Positions 55,121-64,000 of a stretch of DNA of 64,000 bases are shown piece after piece. The translations under genes and the position numbers were made by a program. Numbering within the stretch: the stretch's first letter is position 1; each line of letters opens with the position of its first letter. The stretch lies in the NCBI GenBank assembly GCA_036874045.1, contig JAZBRI010000011.1, positions 9,229,501-9,293,500 on the forward strand. Direction: 5' to 3'. The notes beneath the pieces were generated by a model, which was not told the origin of the DNA, made no database searches, and saw nothing but the letters and a program-made list of their open reading frames with translations. The DNA is from Cymodocea nodosa. Taxonomy: Eukaryota > Streptophyta > Magnoliopsida > Alismatales > Cymodoceaceae.

Positions 55121-55914
55121 TAATATCTAAATCATTAACATTGGCATTCTTTTCTACTAGCTTCTGATTTAATGATAACTCTTCTATTTTCTTTGTTAAT
55201 TCACTTAATTTAACTTCAAGCATAGTGCTTGAATCTATTTCATGCATTCCCCTTGGCAATATTTTTTTATCTGTAATAGCTTCAGCCGAGTTTTCCCACT
55301 ATGAAATTCTTTTTTCAAAGTTTTCTAAGTATGCCCATGCTTCTTCACTACACAGTTTTAAAAATCCATTCTGACAAATAGATTCTAATAAAGATTTCGT
55401 TGAAACATCTATGCCTTCATAAATTATACCTATTAATTGTGCTTTACTCATTGCATGATGTGGACATTGAGTTAGTAAATCTTTAAATCTTTCAAAATAT
55501 TTTCAAAATGATTCTCCCTATTTTTGGCTACACATTAATATTTCCTTTTTGTTTTTAATTGTTTGATGTGTCAGATAATATTTTTCTAGAAAAACAGAGC
55601 AAGATTCAGTCCATGTAGAAATTAAATCAGGTGACAGAGTATATAACCATCTCTTAGCTGTGTCTTTTAATGCAAAAGGGATATATGTAAGTTTAATAGC
55701 ATCTATATTCATGTTCGGCATTTTCATCATTTGACAAACTTCGTTAAATTCTCTAAGAAAATAATAGGCATCCTCTCTTTCTAATCCATGAAAGTGTGGT
55801 AATTGACTAATATAATTAGATTTCAATTCAAACCTATCTCCCTCAAAGTTTGGCAATCGAATACATGAAGGTTCATCAACTAATTTAGGATATAGAATTT
55901 CCCCTAATGGCTTA
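55121..55914 (-). pseudogene. gag: gag N-terminal part, copy R
   Basis: Begins at the junction with ORFx (KPLGEILYPKLVDEPSCI), then the capsid core QLPHFHGLEREDAYYFL and YIPFALKDTAKRWLYTLS to a TAG at 55520-55518 (Gln). After that it continues to the insertion point at 55120. The first 60 or so gag codons present in copies L and M are missing. Confidence 0.83.
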
Positions 55915-56858
55915 TCCTTAGAATCGAATAGCAGGTTTACAAAAATTGGCTCTATAGGCCCTACTGATATTTGCATCTCAGATTTAATCTCTTCTTGATG
56001 TTCAGGCACTATCTTTTTTCCTTTCCTTCTTCTAATTAATTGTGCCTGGTCTTCCTCTTCTTCTTCTAAGATTAAATCTACAAAAATAGGTTGTGTAGGC
56101 CTTTGAGCCACAAGTACTGGCTCTTCTTGTTTAACTTTTTTTATAATTATTGGTCTCGAATGACCAGCTTCAACTCCTCTTGTAGTAAGTATGGCAGTGG
56201 CTTCTTGATGCTATTCCACTTTAATTTTGTATTGAACCTTCAACTTTTCTACAGCCCTCTTTTTGCACCATGCATCAAACACCATATGTGCTATAGTTAC
56301 CGCCAACTCTTCTGGTTCTCCTTGGTCTTTTCCAACTTGAACTAGTTCTTGAAATTCTCTTAATTCTTCCTTAGTAGAAGGCCCCAAAATTGCTACTCTT
56401 TCTATTAGCCTTGGTAGTAGAACTGAAGGTCTAGGCTGCTGTTCCTTAGGGACAGGTCTTTTAGCAGTCGACTCCTCTTGCTCTTTAGTTGCTTGTTCTT
56501 CATTTCCTTTCCTTTGTTGCTCCTAGATTGCCCACTGAGCCCATCTACCTATGCATGTTTTGAACTAGAGTCAAGACTTACGTTGGATCAATTCTAGGGC
56601 AACTTCATTATTTGACCTAATTCGTCTTTCTCTATTTACGGCAACTTCTATTGCTACTCTGATTCTTGTTTTCATAATCTAAGGTATTTTTATGCCTAAA
56701 TCAACTAACACTTTTCTCTAGTAAAAAAGGTCAGATTCTACCTTTTGTAGTTCTTATTCCCTCATCATATTTTTGATCTTCTATATTATTTTCCATTCTT
56801 CTGAATCTTTAAGAAATTCTGACGTGTCAACTACGTCCTCCAAAAATTCTAGTGTCAT
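55915..56858 (-). pseudogene. ORFx N-terminal half, copy R, fused to gag
   Basis: ATG at 56858 opens MTLEFLEDVVDTSEFLKD. The frame continues through VNRERRIRSNNEVALELIQ, a Gln/Glu-rich stretch and PIFVDLILEEEEEDQAQLIR (56080-56030). At about 55914 it passes in frame into gag, producing a 197-codon hybrid ORF (56111-55518). Stops near 56715, 56570 and 56211 are at Gln or Trp codons. The C-terminal plant transposon protein domain and the gag promoter are deleted. Confidence 0.72.
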
Positions 56859-56960
56859 CTTTGTTATCGTGGAGTTACAAAACGGAACGGAATCACTCTG
56901 ATCTCTACTAGTCTAAGTTCTAAATGATTCCATGGATAATGCCCCTAAACCTTAAGTTTA

Positions 56961-56970
56961 GTATAAATAA
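56961..56970 (-). promoter_or_regulatory. Candidate TATA box of ORFx, copy R
   Basis: On the minus strand TTATTTATAC in GACTTATTTATACTAAACTT, about 100 bases before the ORFx ATG at 56858. It corresponds to the sites at 3490 and 39733. Confidence 0.5.
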
Positions 56971-57024
56971 GTCCTAAGTTTAGGCAGATAATCGGGTCAT
57001 TTTCCACGCAAACTCTCACTCTCT

Positions 57025-57185
57025 CACTTACCTCTTCGTGGAATTACAGTTAACTCCATGGACTATGTCTGTGGACTTAACTACAGTACTCCATTGAATT
57101 ATAGTTAACTCAATGGGGTAAAATTGTTACCTTATCCTAGACTCAACGGAGTAAGTTCGTTGAGTTAAGTGTAATTCAATAGAGT
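57025..57185. repeat. CAACG hairpin cluster, copy R upstream of ORFx
   Basis: Arms such as ACTCAACGGAGTAAGTTCG and TTGAGTTAAGTGTAA alternate in orientation and mirror 3275-3425 of copy L. Confidence 0.65.
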
Positions 57186-57229
57186 TTTCGTAAAGTTATA
57201 TCTAATAAAAATACTTTAATAATAATTTT

Positions 57230-57575
57230 TACTTCAGTCAATACCGAAGAATTTTCAGTCTAACCGACTCTTAATTTTTTCTAACATTTTAGAATATTTC
57301 TGTCAAACTATTATATTCCTTGGTTGCACTAGAATTAAATATTTTCTTTCCTTTTTTTTCTATCGGTTGAACTGATACTATGCTTCGGTAACACCGACAT
57401 TTTACTGAATATAATATATAGATTTTTTATGTTTTTGTGTTTCGGTTAGCGATGGATCCTGTCGGTTGAACCACAATGTTTTTTTTCTTTTTAAAATATG
57501 TTTCGGTAAAACCGATAACTCCTTACTTTTTTTCTTTTTTTTTCTATCGGTTGAACCGTGACTATGTTTAAATAA
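57230..57575. repeat. CGGTT...AACCGAAA array, copy R
   Basis: Units such as ATCGGTTGAACC and TTTCGGTAAAACCGATAAC recur between pol and the CAACG cluster, as in copies L and M. T-rich tracts lie between units. Confidence 0.65.
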
Positions 57576-57619
57576 GGTTTTTTTTTTCTTTTACAATTCA
57601 AACACTTACATAATTTTTT

Positions 57620-59209
57620 TACTAAGTAAAGCTCGAGTAGTCCTCTACTCTTACTTCTTCTATAATTCCAAAGGAACTTTTGGTATTTTTAAAATAGGTC
57701 TAAGTCTTTGTCCATTTACTTTAAATATATTCTGATTTTTAGTATTTTCAATTTCAATAACTCCATAGGGATAAATATTTTGAATTATGTAAGGTCCTAC
57801 CCATCTAGATTTTAATTTTCTTGGATGGTTATGAAGTTTAGTCATGTAAAGATATACTTCTTGTTCTATTTCAAAGCTTTTTGGAATAATTTTCTTGTCA
57901 TGCCAGAACTGCCCTTTCTCTTTTACTCTTACAATTTTCGAATAAGCTTCATTCCTAAATTCTTCCAATTCAATCAATTGCATTTTCCTATTTTTAGTAG
58001 CTTGATTTAAATTACTGTTCAGAATTTTTAATGCCCAATAAGCTTTATGTTCAATTACAACTAGTAAATGACAACTTTTTCCATATACTAACCTAAAAGG
58101 TGACATACCTAAGCTTGTCTTATAAGCAGTTCTATAAGCCCAAAGTGCATCTATCAATCTATTAGCCCAATCTATTCTAGTAGGATTCACTACTTTTTCT
58201 AAGATTAACTTAATTTGTTTGTTTGCACTCTGTACTTGTCCACTTGTTTGCGGATGATATGATGTTGCAATTTTATGATTTACTCTATATTTCTTCATTA
58301 AGGCTTTAAAACTATTATTACATAAATTAGTTCCTCTATCACTGATAATAACTTTAGGTATTCCAAATCTGTTAATTATATTAGTTCTTATAAAATGTAT
58401 TACCACTTTGTTGTCATTAGTTTTTGTAGATATAGTTTTTATCCATTTAGATACATAATCCACCCCCAACAGTATATAATGAAATTGATTAGACATAGGA
58501 AATGGACCCATAAAATCTATTCCCCACACATCAAAGATTTCAACCTCAACAATAGAATTAAGAGGCATCATATTCCTCTTTGATATTCTTCCTATTTGTT
58601 GACATCTTAAACAACCTAAGCAATATTTATGAGCATATTTGAATAGTGTTGGCCAATAAAAGCCACATTGTAGAATTTTGGTAGTAATTTTCCCTGAACC
58701 AAAATGCCCTCCACATACTTGGCCATGGCAGAAACACAATATGCTCTAATATTCAGTTTCTAGAACACACCTCCTTAAAACCAGATCAGGACATTTCTTA
58801 AATAAGTATCGGTCTTCCCAATAGTAATATTTTACTCTTGAAAAGAACAATTTCTTATCCTGTCTATTCCAATCCTTAGGTGTTAAACCAGTAACTAAGT
58901 AATTAACTATGTTTGCATACTAAGGTATTGTATTGATGGTCATTAATTGTTCATTAGGAAAATTATCCTTAATTTCAATATTTGATTTTTCTATTTATAA
59001 TCTTGATAAATGATCTGCTACTACATTCTCACAACCTTTTTTATCATTAATTTCTAGATCAAATTCTTGTAATAATAATATCCATCAGATCAATCTAGGT
59101 TTAGTCTCTTTCTTTGCTATTAGGTGTTTTAAAGCTAAATGATCCGTGTCTACTATCACTTTAGCTCCAATCAAATATGATCTAAACTTTTCTAAGGCAA
59201 ACACAACAG
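57620..59209 (-). pseudogene. pol: RNase H and integrase part of pol, copy R
   Basis: After a one-base loss near 59215 the frame shifts. RNase H continues with [10 protein letters not shown]-like and [11 protein letters not shown]-like sequence. From 58739 the integrase is open for 359 codons: [14 protein letters not shown] with [12 protein letters not shown] (zinc region), [64 protein letters not shown], and a tail [18 protein letters not shown] with NGQRLRPIL. This is the best preserved integrase in the window. It ends near 57620 with the same DYSSF stretch as copy L. Confidence 0.9.
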
Positions 59210-60478
59210 CTAACAGCTCTTTTCAGTAGCTGTATAATTAACTTGAGCATCATATAAGGTTTTGTTTGCATAATGAATCACTCTAGGAGATTTGTCTATC
59301 TTCTTTCCTAGCACTGCTCCTATAGTAAAATTAGATGCATCGCACATTAATTCAAATGGATGGCTCCAATCAAGTGCTTGTAATATAGGAGTTGAAATTA
59401 AGCTAGTTTTAAGCTTGAAAAATGCTTCTTTGCATTTTTTATCAAAGTTAAATGAGACATCTTTTAATAGATTAGTTAAAGGTCTAGCTATTTCGCTAAA
59501 ATCTTTAATAAATCTTCTATAAAATCCAACATGTCTTGGAAATGATCTAATATCTTTTACTGATTTAGATTCTGGTAGATTAGAAATTACTTCTATTTTA
59601 GCTTTATCTAGTTCCAACCCTTTCTTTAAAACAACATGTCCCAAGACTATTCCTTGTTTAACCATGAAGTGACATTTTTCCCAATTTAGAACTAAACTTT
59701 TTTCCACACAGTGTTTTAATATTTGGTCTAAATTGTTTAAACACACTTCATATGAAGTTCCATAAATAGTAAAATCATCCATAAATATTTCTAAAAAATC
59801 TTCTGTCATTCTAGTGAATATGCCCTGCATACACCTTTGAAAGGTGGCTGGTGCATTGCATAATCCGAATGACATTCTCTTAAAAGCATAAGTTCCATTA
59901 GGACAGGTGAAAGTCATTTTCTCTTGATCCTCTAATGCTACTAAAATTTGATTATAACCTGAATACCCGTCTAGGAAATAAAAATATTCTTGCCTTGCTA
60001 ATCTTTCCAGCATTTGATCTATAAAAGGTAAGGAAAAATGATCTTTCCTAATCACAGCGTTCAGCTTTCTATAGTCTATACACACTCTCCAGCCTGATTG
60101 AATTCTAGTAGGTATCAAGTCCTAACTTTCATTCCTAATAACTGTTAATCCTGATTTCTTGGGAACTACATGGATTGGACTAACCCATGAGCTATCAGAA
60201 ATCAGATAAATTATGTCATTATCTAACCATTTCACTATTTCCTTCCTAACTACTTCTTTATGGTTTGGATTTAATCTTCTCTCAAGAATTGTAACTAGTT
60301 TAGCATTCTCTTCTAAATATATGTGGTGACAACATAAAGTTGAACTTAACCCTTTTATATCAGTCATAGTCCATCCTATTGCTTCTTTATAAGTTTTTAC
60401 TACATCTTTTATTTTAGCAATTTGATCTTCTTTTAAACCTAAAGCAATAATGATTGGACATGTTCGTTTTTCTTCCAA
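59210..60478 (-). pseudogene. pol: Reverse transcriptase part of pol, copy R
   Basis: One frame with a single stop at 60121-60119 (TAG or TAA where Gln is expected). It contains YLISDSSWVSPIHVVPKKSG, WRVCIDYRKLNAVIRKDHF, LDGYSGYNQILVALEDQEK, GLCNAPATFQRCMQGIF and the intact catalytic FMDDF (59771-59785), then the start of RNase H ([18 protein letters not shown]). Copy L 1-1290 is the equivalent. Confidence 0.92.
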
Positions 60479-60583
60479 AAATATATAGGTTAATTCAGGA
60501 GGTAAAGGTTTTACTTCTAAATGTTGCCCATCAAAAGCTAGAGCTCCTAATTAAAAATCGTCATTTTCTAAATTAATTTCTTC

Positions 60584-61222
60584 TTAATCTCCTTCTAAAT
60601 TTATGCTTTCACTTTCTCCTAAATTTTCAAAATTTAGTTGCCTATTTAGTTCTTGAATCACATCATCTAGCATATCTCCTTCATCCTCTAAAAAGTCTAT
60701 AGTATGTAAGGACATTTCTAACTCCTCAAACTTTTCTGGTTTGAAAATATTTAATTGAGTATCCTCATTACCATATGCTAACTTCATTACTCCAGTTTTA
60801 CAATTTATAACAACCCTTGATGTTGCCAAGAATGGCCTTCCCAAGATTAAAGATGTATCACGATTTTTATGCTTAATTTGTTGGGAATCCAAAATTACAA
60901 TATCAATAGGATATATGAAGTTTTTGATTTTAATTAAGACATCCTCTATTTTTCCTCTAGCATATCTTATACTTCTATCAGCTAATTGAATAACAATCCT
61001 AATAGGAATTAAGCCTTCTAATCCTAAAGATGCAAATATATCACTCGGCATAACATTTATACCTGCACCTAGGTCTATTAAGGTTCTTTCTAGAATGGTA
61101 TTTCCTATGGTGCATGATATAACAGGGATTCTAGGATCAGATAACTTTTTAGGAATTTGTGGCAGAAATAGGGAACTACTTTGCTTAGCTAAAAAGACTT
61201 TCCCTAAAACTTTTCGCTTCAT
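60584..61222 (-). pseudogene. pol: Aspartic protease region of pol, copy R
   Basis: Contains LPQIPKKLSDPRIPVISCTI, the active-site stretch LIDLGAGINVMPSDIFASLG (DLGA in place of D[ST]G, as usual in Athila), IQLADRSIRYARG, and the flap-side motif SLILGRPFLATSRVVINC. The protease would release gag and pol products. It is open for 212 codons and in the same frame as RT, with stops between them near 60583 and 60553. Confidence 0.88.
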
Positions 61223-62149
61223 TTTCTTAATACACCAATCCTTAAGCTATTTAGCACAAGGTGACATTTTCTGTAATAAGTCTAACAAAGGAATGTTAAC
61301 TTGTACTTTTTCAAAAATTTCTCTAATTTTTTCTTATTTTTTAGGAAATGTTTGTTGTAATCTTTCAGGATAGAGTGCTAATGATTGTGATTTAAAAGAT
61401 TATTTTTCTTTCATTTGATTTGTTTGATCATTTTTAGTCTCATTTTTAGATTTAGATTTTTCTTCATTGATTTCTACATTTTCAGATATTACATTTTCAT
61501 TATCATTTTGATTTTTGTTCTTATCCACCTTCATATTACTTTCTTTTTCAATTCTTGGTGGTATATCAGTTCCAGATCTTAATGTAATACATACATCTTC
61601 CAAATTTTCGTTGCTTTCATGATGTTCTTGTATTTCATTTTCGTGATTATGATCTTCAACTGTTTTTAGTTTTAAATTGCATTCTTTAAATTCTATTGCA
61701 TTGGTATTTTCTTTTGTTTGTATGTCTTGCAAATCTGTAACATTAAAATTTTCATTTGCGTTGTCCTGTTGCATAACTTATAATTTCATTGTAAATTTGA
61801 CCAATGCTTTTAATTTTCTTTCTAGATCATCTAATCTCATTGCATTCAATTTTTGATCAATTTTCATTATGGTTTTTTTAGTTTCGTAAATGATATCAAT
61901 TTTAGGTTCTGAATATTCTTCCTTATAGTTTAATTGGTTGACTTCTTGTTGCTGCCACATGTATTATTCCAGTTTGTCCATGTTTTGCTCTAAGTTGCAC
62001 TCCAGTCTGTCATACCTATCCCAAACTTCCTTGTCTCTCAACATATTACACATTCTAAACTAACCATCAGTTGGGTAAACCATAGGATTCTCTTACTCAG
62101 CTCTATTATATTGAAGATAATTCATTTGTTGTTCATGTGATCTAACCAT
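61223..62149 (-). pseudogene. Start of the first ORF of copy R: gag-linker without capsid
   Basis: First ATG after the primer site is at 62149 (MVRSHEQQMNYLQYNRAE), in frame with protease and RT. It contains LDDLERKLKAL and VCITLRSGTDIPPRIEKES, the segment that in Athila-type elements lies between nucleocapsid and protease, then YPERLQQTFPKK. The capsid core (FHGLE...WLY) and the NWRNHPN signature are absent here and are found downstream of ORFx instead. Stops near 62093, 62063, 61968, 61777 and 61399 interrupt it. Confidence 0.7.
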
Positions 62150-62400
62150 CTACAACCGTCTCAGTTTCAAACAATTAGAGATGTTCGACCTTCCAATTTA
62201 TAGAATTAACATATGCTAACTACAGGTTTCAGAAATATTTGAGCATAAGCATATGCCATATTCTCAATTATAGAAGAGAACAAACAACACACCTCTTGCT
62301 TTTAAAACAAAACAGCACTCATAGTTGCTTAGCTTCTCAATTCCCCAACAACAGCACCAGAAAACTTGTATTGATTGCGAAAGGTTAGATCACACAACTG
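62150..62400 (-). other. Leader of copy R between primer site and first ORF
   Basis: About 250 bases with no gene and no clear secondary feature. The leader is too short to have held a gag capsid, supporting the view that capsid is not encoded 5' of pol in this copy. Confidence 0.6.
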
Positions 62401-62419
62401 GTCGCTGGCAACGGTGCCA
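62401..62419 (-). other. Primer binding site, tRNA-Asp type, copy R
   Basis: On the minus strand TGGCACCGTTGCCAGCGAC begins 21 bases after the LTR end at 62441. The first 14 bases are the same as in the LARD-like element (8934). It matches the complement of the tRNA-Asp 3' end with a few changes. Confidence 0.87.
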
Positions 62420-62440
62420 GAAATGCTTGTTCTTGGGTTT

Positions 62441-63000
62441 TGTTAACTTCTATTTTTAAACTTGTTTAATTTGTCTTTATGCTTATATAAATAATTACTT
62501 TTAGAAGTAAACTAACAACCTTTCACACAAATTAGATATTAATTCCAATTTGTATTTTAACTGCAAGTGCACAATGTATATTGTATTTGTGTGCAAGTAT
62601 AGGTCGATCCCATAGAAAATTGAGTAAGAATTGTTTACTATTCCATTTTTTTTATATTAGACTTAATGTGTTCAATAATCACTTTGTTGAGTTACAGTTA
62701 ACACAACGGACTAAGTTCGTAAAGTTATGGCTAACTCAACGGACTAACCTTGTGGACTTAAGTTAACTCCACAAGCTTATCTTTCTAGTTAAATATTGTT
62801 AATTACAAAGGAATTCGGCCAACCATTAGGCAGTTCTAGAGATTGTAAATAACATCAATTAAGCTCTTTAATGCTAGTTAAGATTAGATTTATCATTAAG
62901 CAACACTAACATTCAAATATTTCAAACAGTAACCATTAAAATCTTTAAGTATTTGGAACAAATCAATTTCAGTAAACTGTAAAACTATTTTCTATTTTCG
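62441..63000 (-). repeat. 5' LTR fragment of copy R
   Basis: The 3' 560 bases of the Athila-like LTR, ending GAAGTTAACA on the minus strand. It matches copy L 22620-23176, including the hairpins at 62685-62775 and TGCACTTGCAGTTAAAATAC. It stops abruptly at 63000 within TTTTCTATTTTC, where a copia LTR begins. Confidence 0.85.
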
Positions 63001-64000
63001 AAAAATCTCTTTAAGCTTCTATCTGAATTTCTGCACGTGGAAATTCAATGACTTAAGTTTTAGATAGTTAGCCTTCCTAACTTTCTGATTTTCCTTGAGC
63101 TTTCGGATAGTTAGCACCTTAACTCTCCAATCATTCAGCCAACTATCTTTAAAACCTTCTAAAATCTTTTTTATCATTTGCAGCAAACTCTGAGCTATCT
63201 GTATCATCTTCTGCTCTTTTGCTGAATTGTTATACCTGAGAAAATACAATTTGAAACCTCACATTGATTTTTGCATTATCAAAATCTTGAGGTCCTTTCA
63301 ATCTCCCCCTTTTCGATAATGGCAAAAACCTTACAATATATTACATGTATTTCTCTCCCTATATATCTATACAGATAATCGCAAAAAAAGAAAATAGGAT
63401 ACAAAGTTTGAAAATGACAAAACTCCCCCTATTTGTCTAAACTATCTAAAGTTACTCCCCCTAAGTTTACTACAGCCTGCCAAACGAATATAGATTTTCT
63501 CCCCTTTTTTTGCCATTTGTCAAAAGGAGTGAGAAGTAGGAAACTGAGCTAAGTTGGCTAAGTTGAATCTGAAAAAGTGGCTAAGTTGCTGCAAGACAGA
63601 GATGTTAGTAGCACAAGCTCCTAGTTGTGAGCATAGAGAGTAGAGAGATATGGAATTATAACTCATGCAAAGAACAAATCCCTAAGTTTCGTCTAATATG
63701 ATTAAATGCAGATTCAGATAAGGGTTTGTTGAAAATATCTGCTAATTGTTCTTTAGTAGAGACATATTCTAAAGAAATATGACCTTTTTCAACATGGTCT
63801 CTTAGAAAGTGGTGCCTAATCTCGATATGTTTTACTCTAGAGTATAAGACTGTATTTTTGAAGAGATTTATAGCACTACTACTGTCATAGTGAATGATTA
63901 TATTCTGAAATTTAAGTTTATAATCATCCAATGTTTGTTGCATCCATAGAATATGTGCACAACATAATCCTGCTGCCATGTATTCAGCTTTAGTTGTAGA
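63001..64000 (-). mobile_element. Copia family A element, 3' part, minus strand, runs off the window
   Basis: 63001-63300 is the first 300 bases of a family A LTR (TGAAAGGACCTCAAGATTTT on the minus strand), truncated at 63001. 63301-63313 is the purine tract, followed by AGGGGGAGT-rich 3' noncoding sequence and the RNase H tail. The rest of the element lies past 64000. Confidence 0.88.
63656..64000 (-). pseudogene. pol: RNase H tail of the terminal copia family A element
   Basis: Open to the window edge: LCCAHILWMQQTLDDYKL, IIHYDSSSAINLFKNTVLYS, KHIEIRHHFLRDHVEKGHIS and EQLADIFNKPLSESAFNHIR. It is nearly the same as 31080-31416. Asp in YDSSSAI and the C-terminal signature are kept. The upstream part lies outside, so coding status is unknown. 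Confidence 0.87.

Larger units (their letters stand above)
43039..63000 (-). mobile_element. Athila-like element, copy R (minus strand, split by a copia element)
   Basis: Read on the minus strand: LTR fragment (63000-62441), tRNA-Asp primer site, gag-linker plus protease, RT, RNase H and integrase, CGGTT array, hairpins, TATA box, ORFx N-terminal half fused to gag, F-box gene and 3' noncoding sequence to about 43039. A family B copia (46575-55115, duplication ATAAA) splits gag. It shows the 5' end that copy L lacks. Together L and R define the family layout. Its 3' LTR is missing because it abuts copy M head to head. Confidence 0.87.

Overview
This window is plant nuclear DNA from a repeat-packed, probably heterochromatic region. 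It holds nested LTR retrotransposons end to end. I see no ordinary single-copy host gene, no rRNA or tRNA gene and no CRISPR array. The angiosperm origin is inferred from plant-type Ty3/gypsy (Athila-like) and Ty1/copia pol domains, primer sites matching plant tRNA-Asp and initiator tRNA-Met, and the plant F-box architecture of a carried gene. I do not name a species.

The scaffold is three copies of one Athila-like family. Copy L (+, 1-23176) runs from reverse transcriptase to a 3' LTR. Copy M (+, 37888-43038) is a middle fragment. Copy R (-, about 43039-63000) runs from an LTR fragment and primer site through pol towards the 3' noncoding region. All three share an odd gene order: pol, then an accessory ORF (ORFx, 'plant transposon protein'-like), then gag, then an F-box gene where an envelope-like ORF would normally sit. 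Conserved TATA boxes precede ORFx and gag. A conserved GTAAGT...AG pair precedes the F-box gene. Short inverted repeats of the type TAACTCAACG...CGTTGAGTTA mark the spacers and LTR.

Layout. 1-2872 pol L; 3603-5040 solo copia LTR (family A) inserted at the ORFx start codon; 5044-15781 ORFx L, split by a solo copia LTR (family B, 5572-14090) that itself contains a complete non-coding LTR element (6790-14083, LARD-like); 16840-18243 gag L; 18407-19547 F-box L; 21357-23176 3' LTR. 23177-23468 is a copia stub. 23469-36349 is a minus-strand Tnt1-like copia split by a full-length family A copia (25711-33365). 36544-37887 is a truncated family A LTR. Copy M follows, then copy R, whose gag is split by a minus-strand family B copia (46575-55115). 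The window ends inside another family A copia (63001-64000).

Because TG...CA ends and 5-bp target duplications survive, the nesting can be read directly: AAGAT, AAATG, CCTAA, TGAAT and ATAAA for five insertions. Every coding region is broken, mostly by nonsense changes at Gln and Trp codons within otherwise preserved frames, as expected of long-methylated silent copies. The most notable features are the retrotransposon-borne F-box gene, the pol-before-gag order, ORFx shared between a gypsy and a copia element, and the hairpin arrays shared by autonomous and non-autonomous elements.
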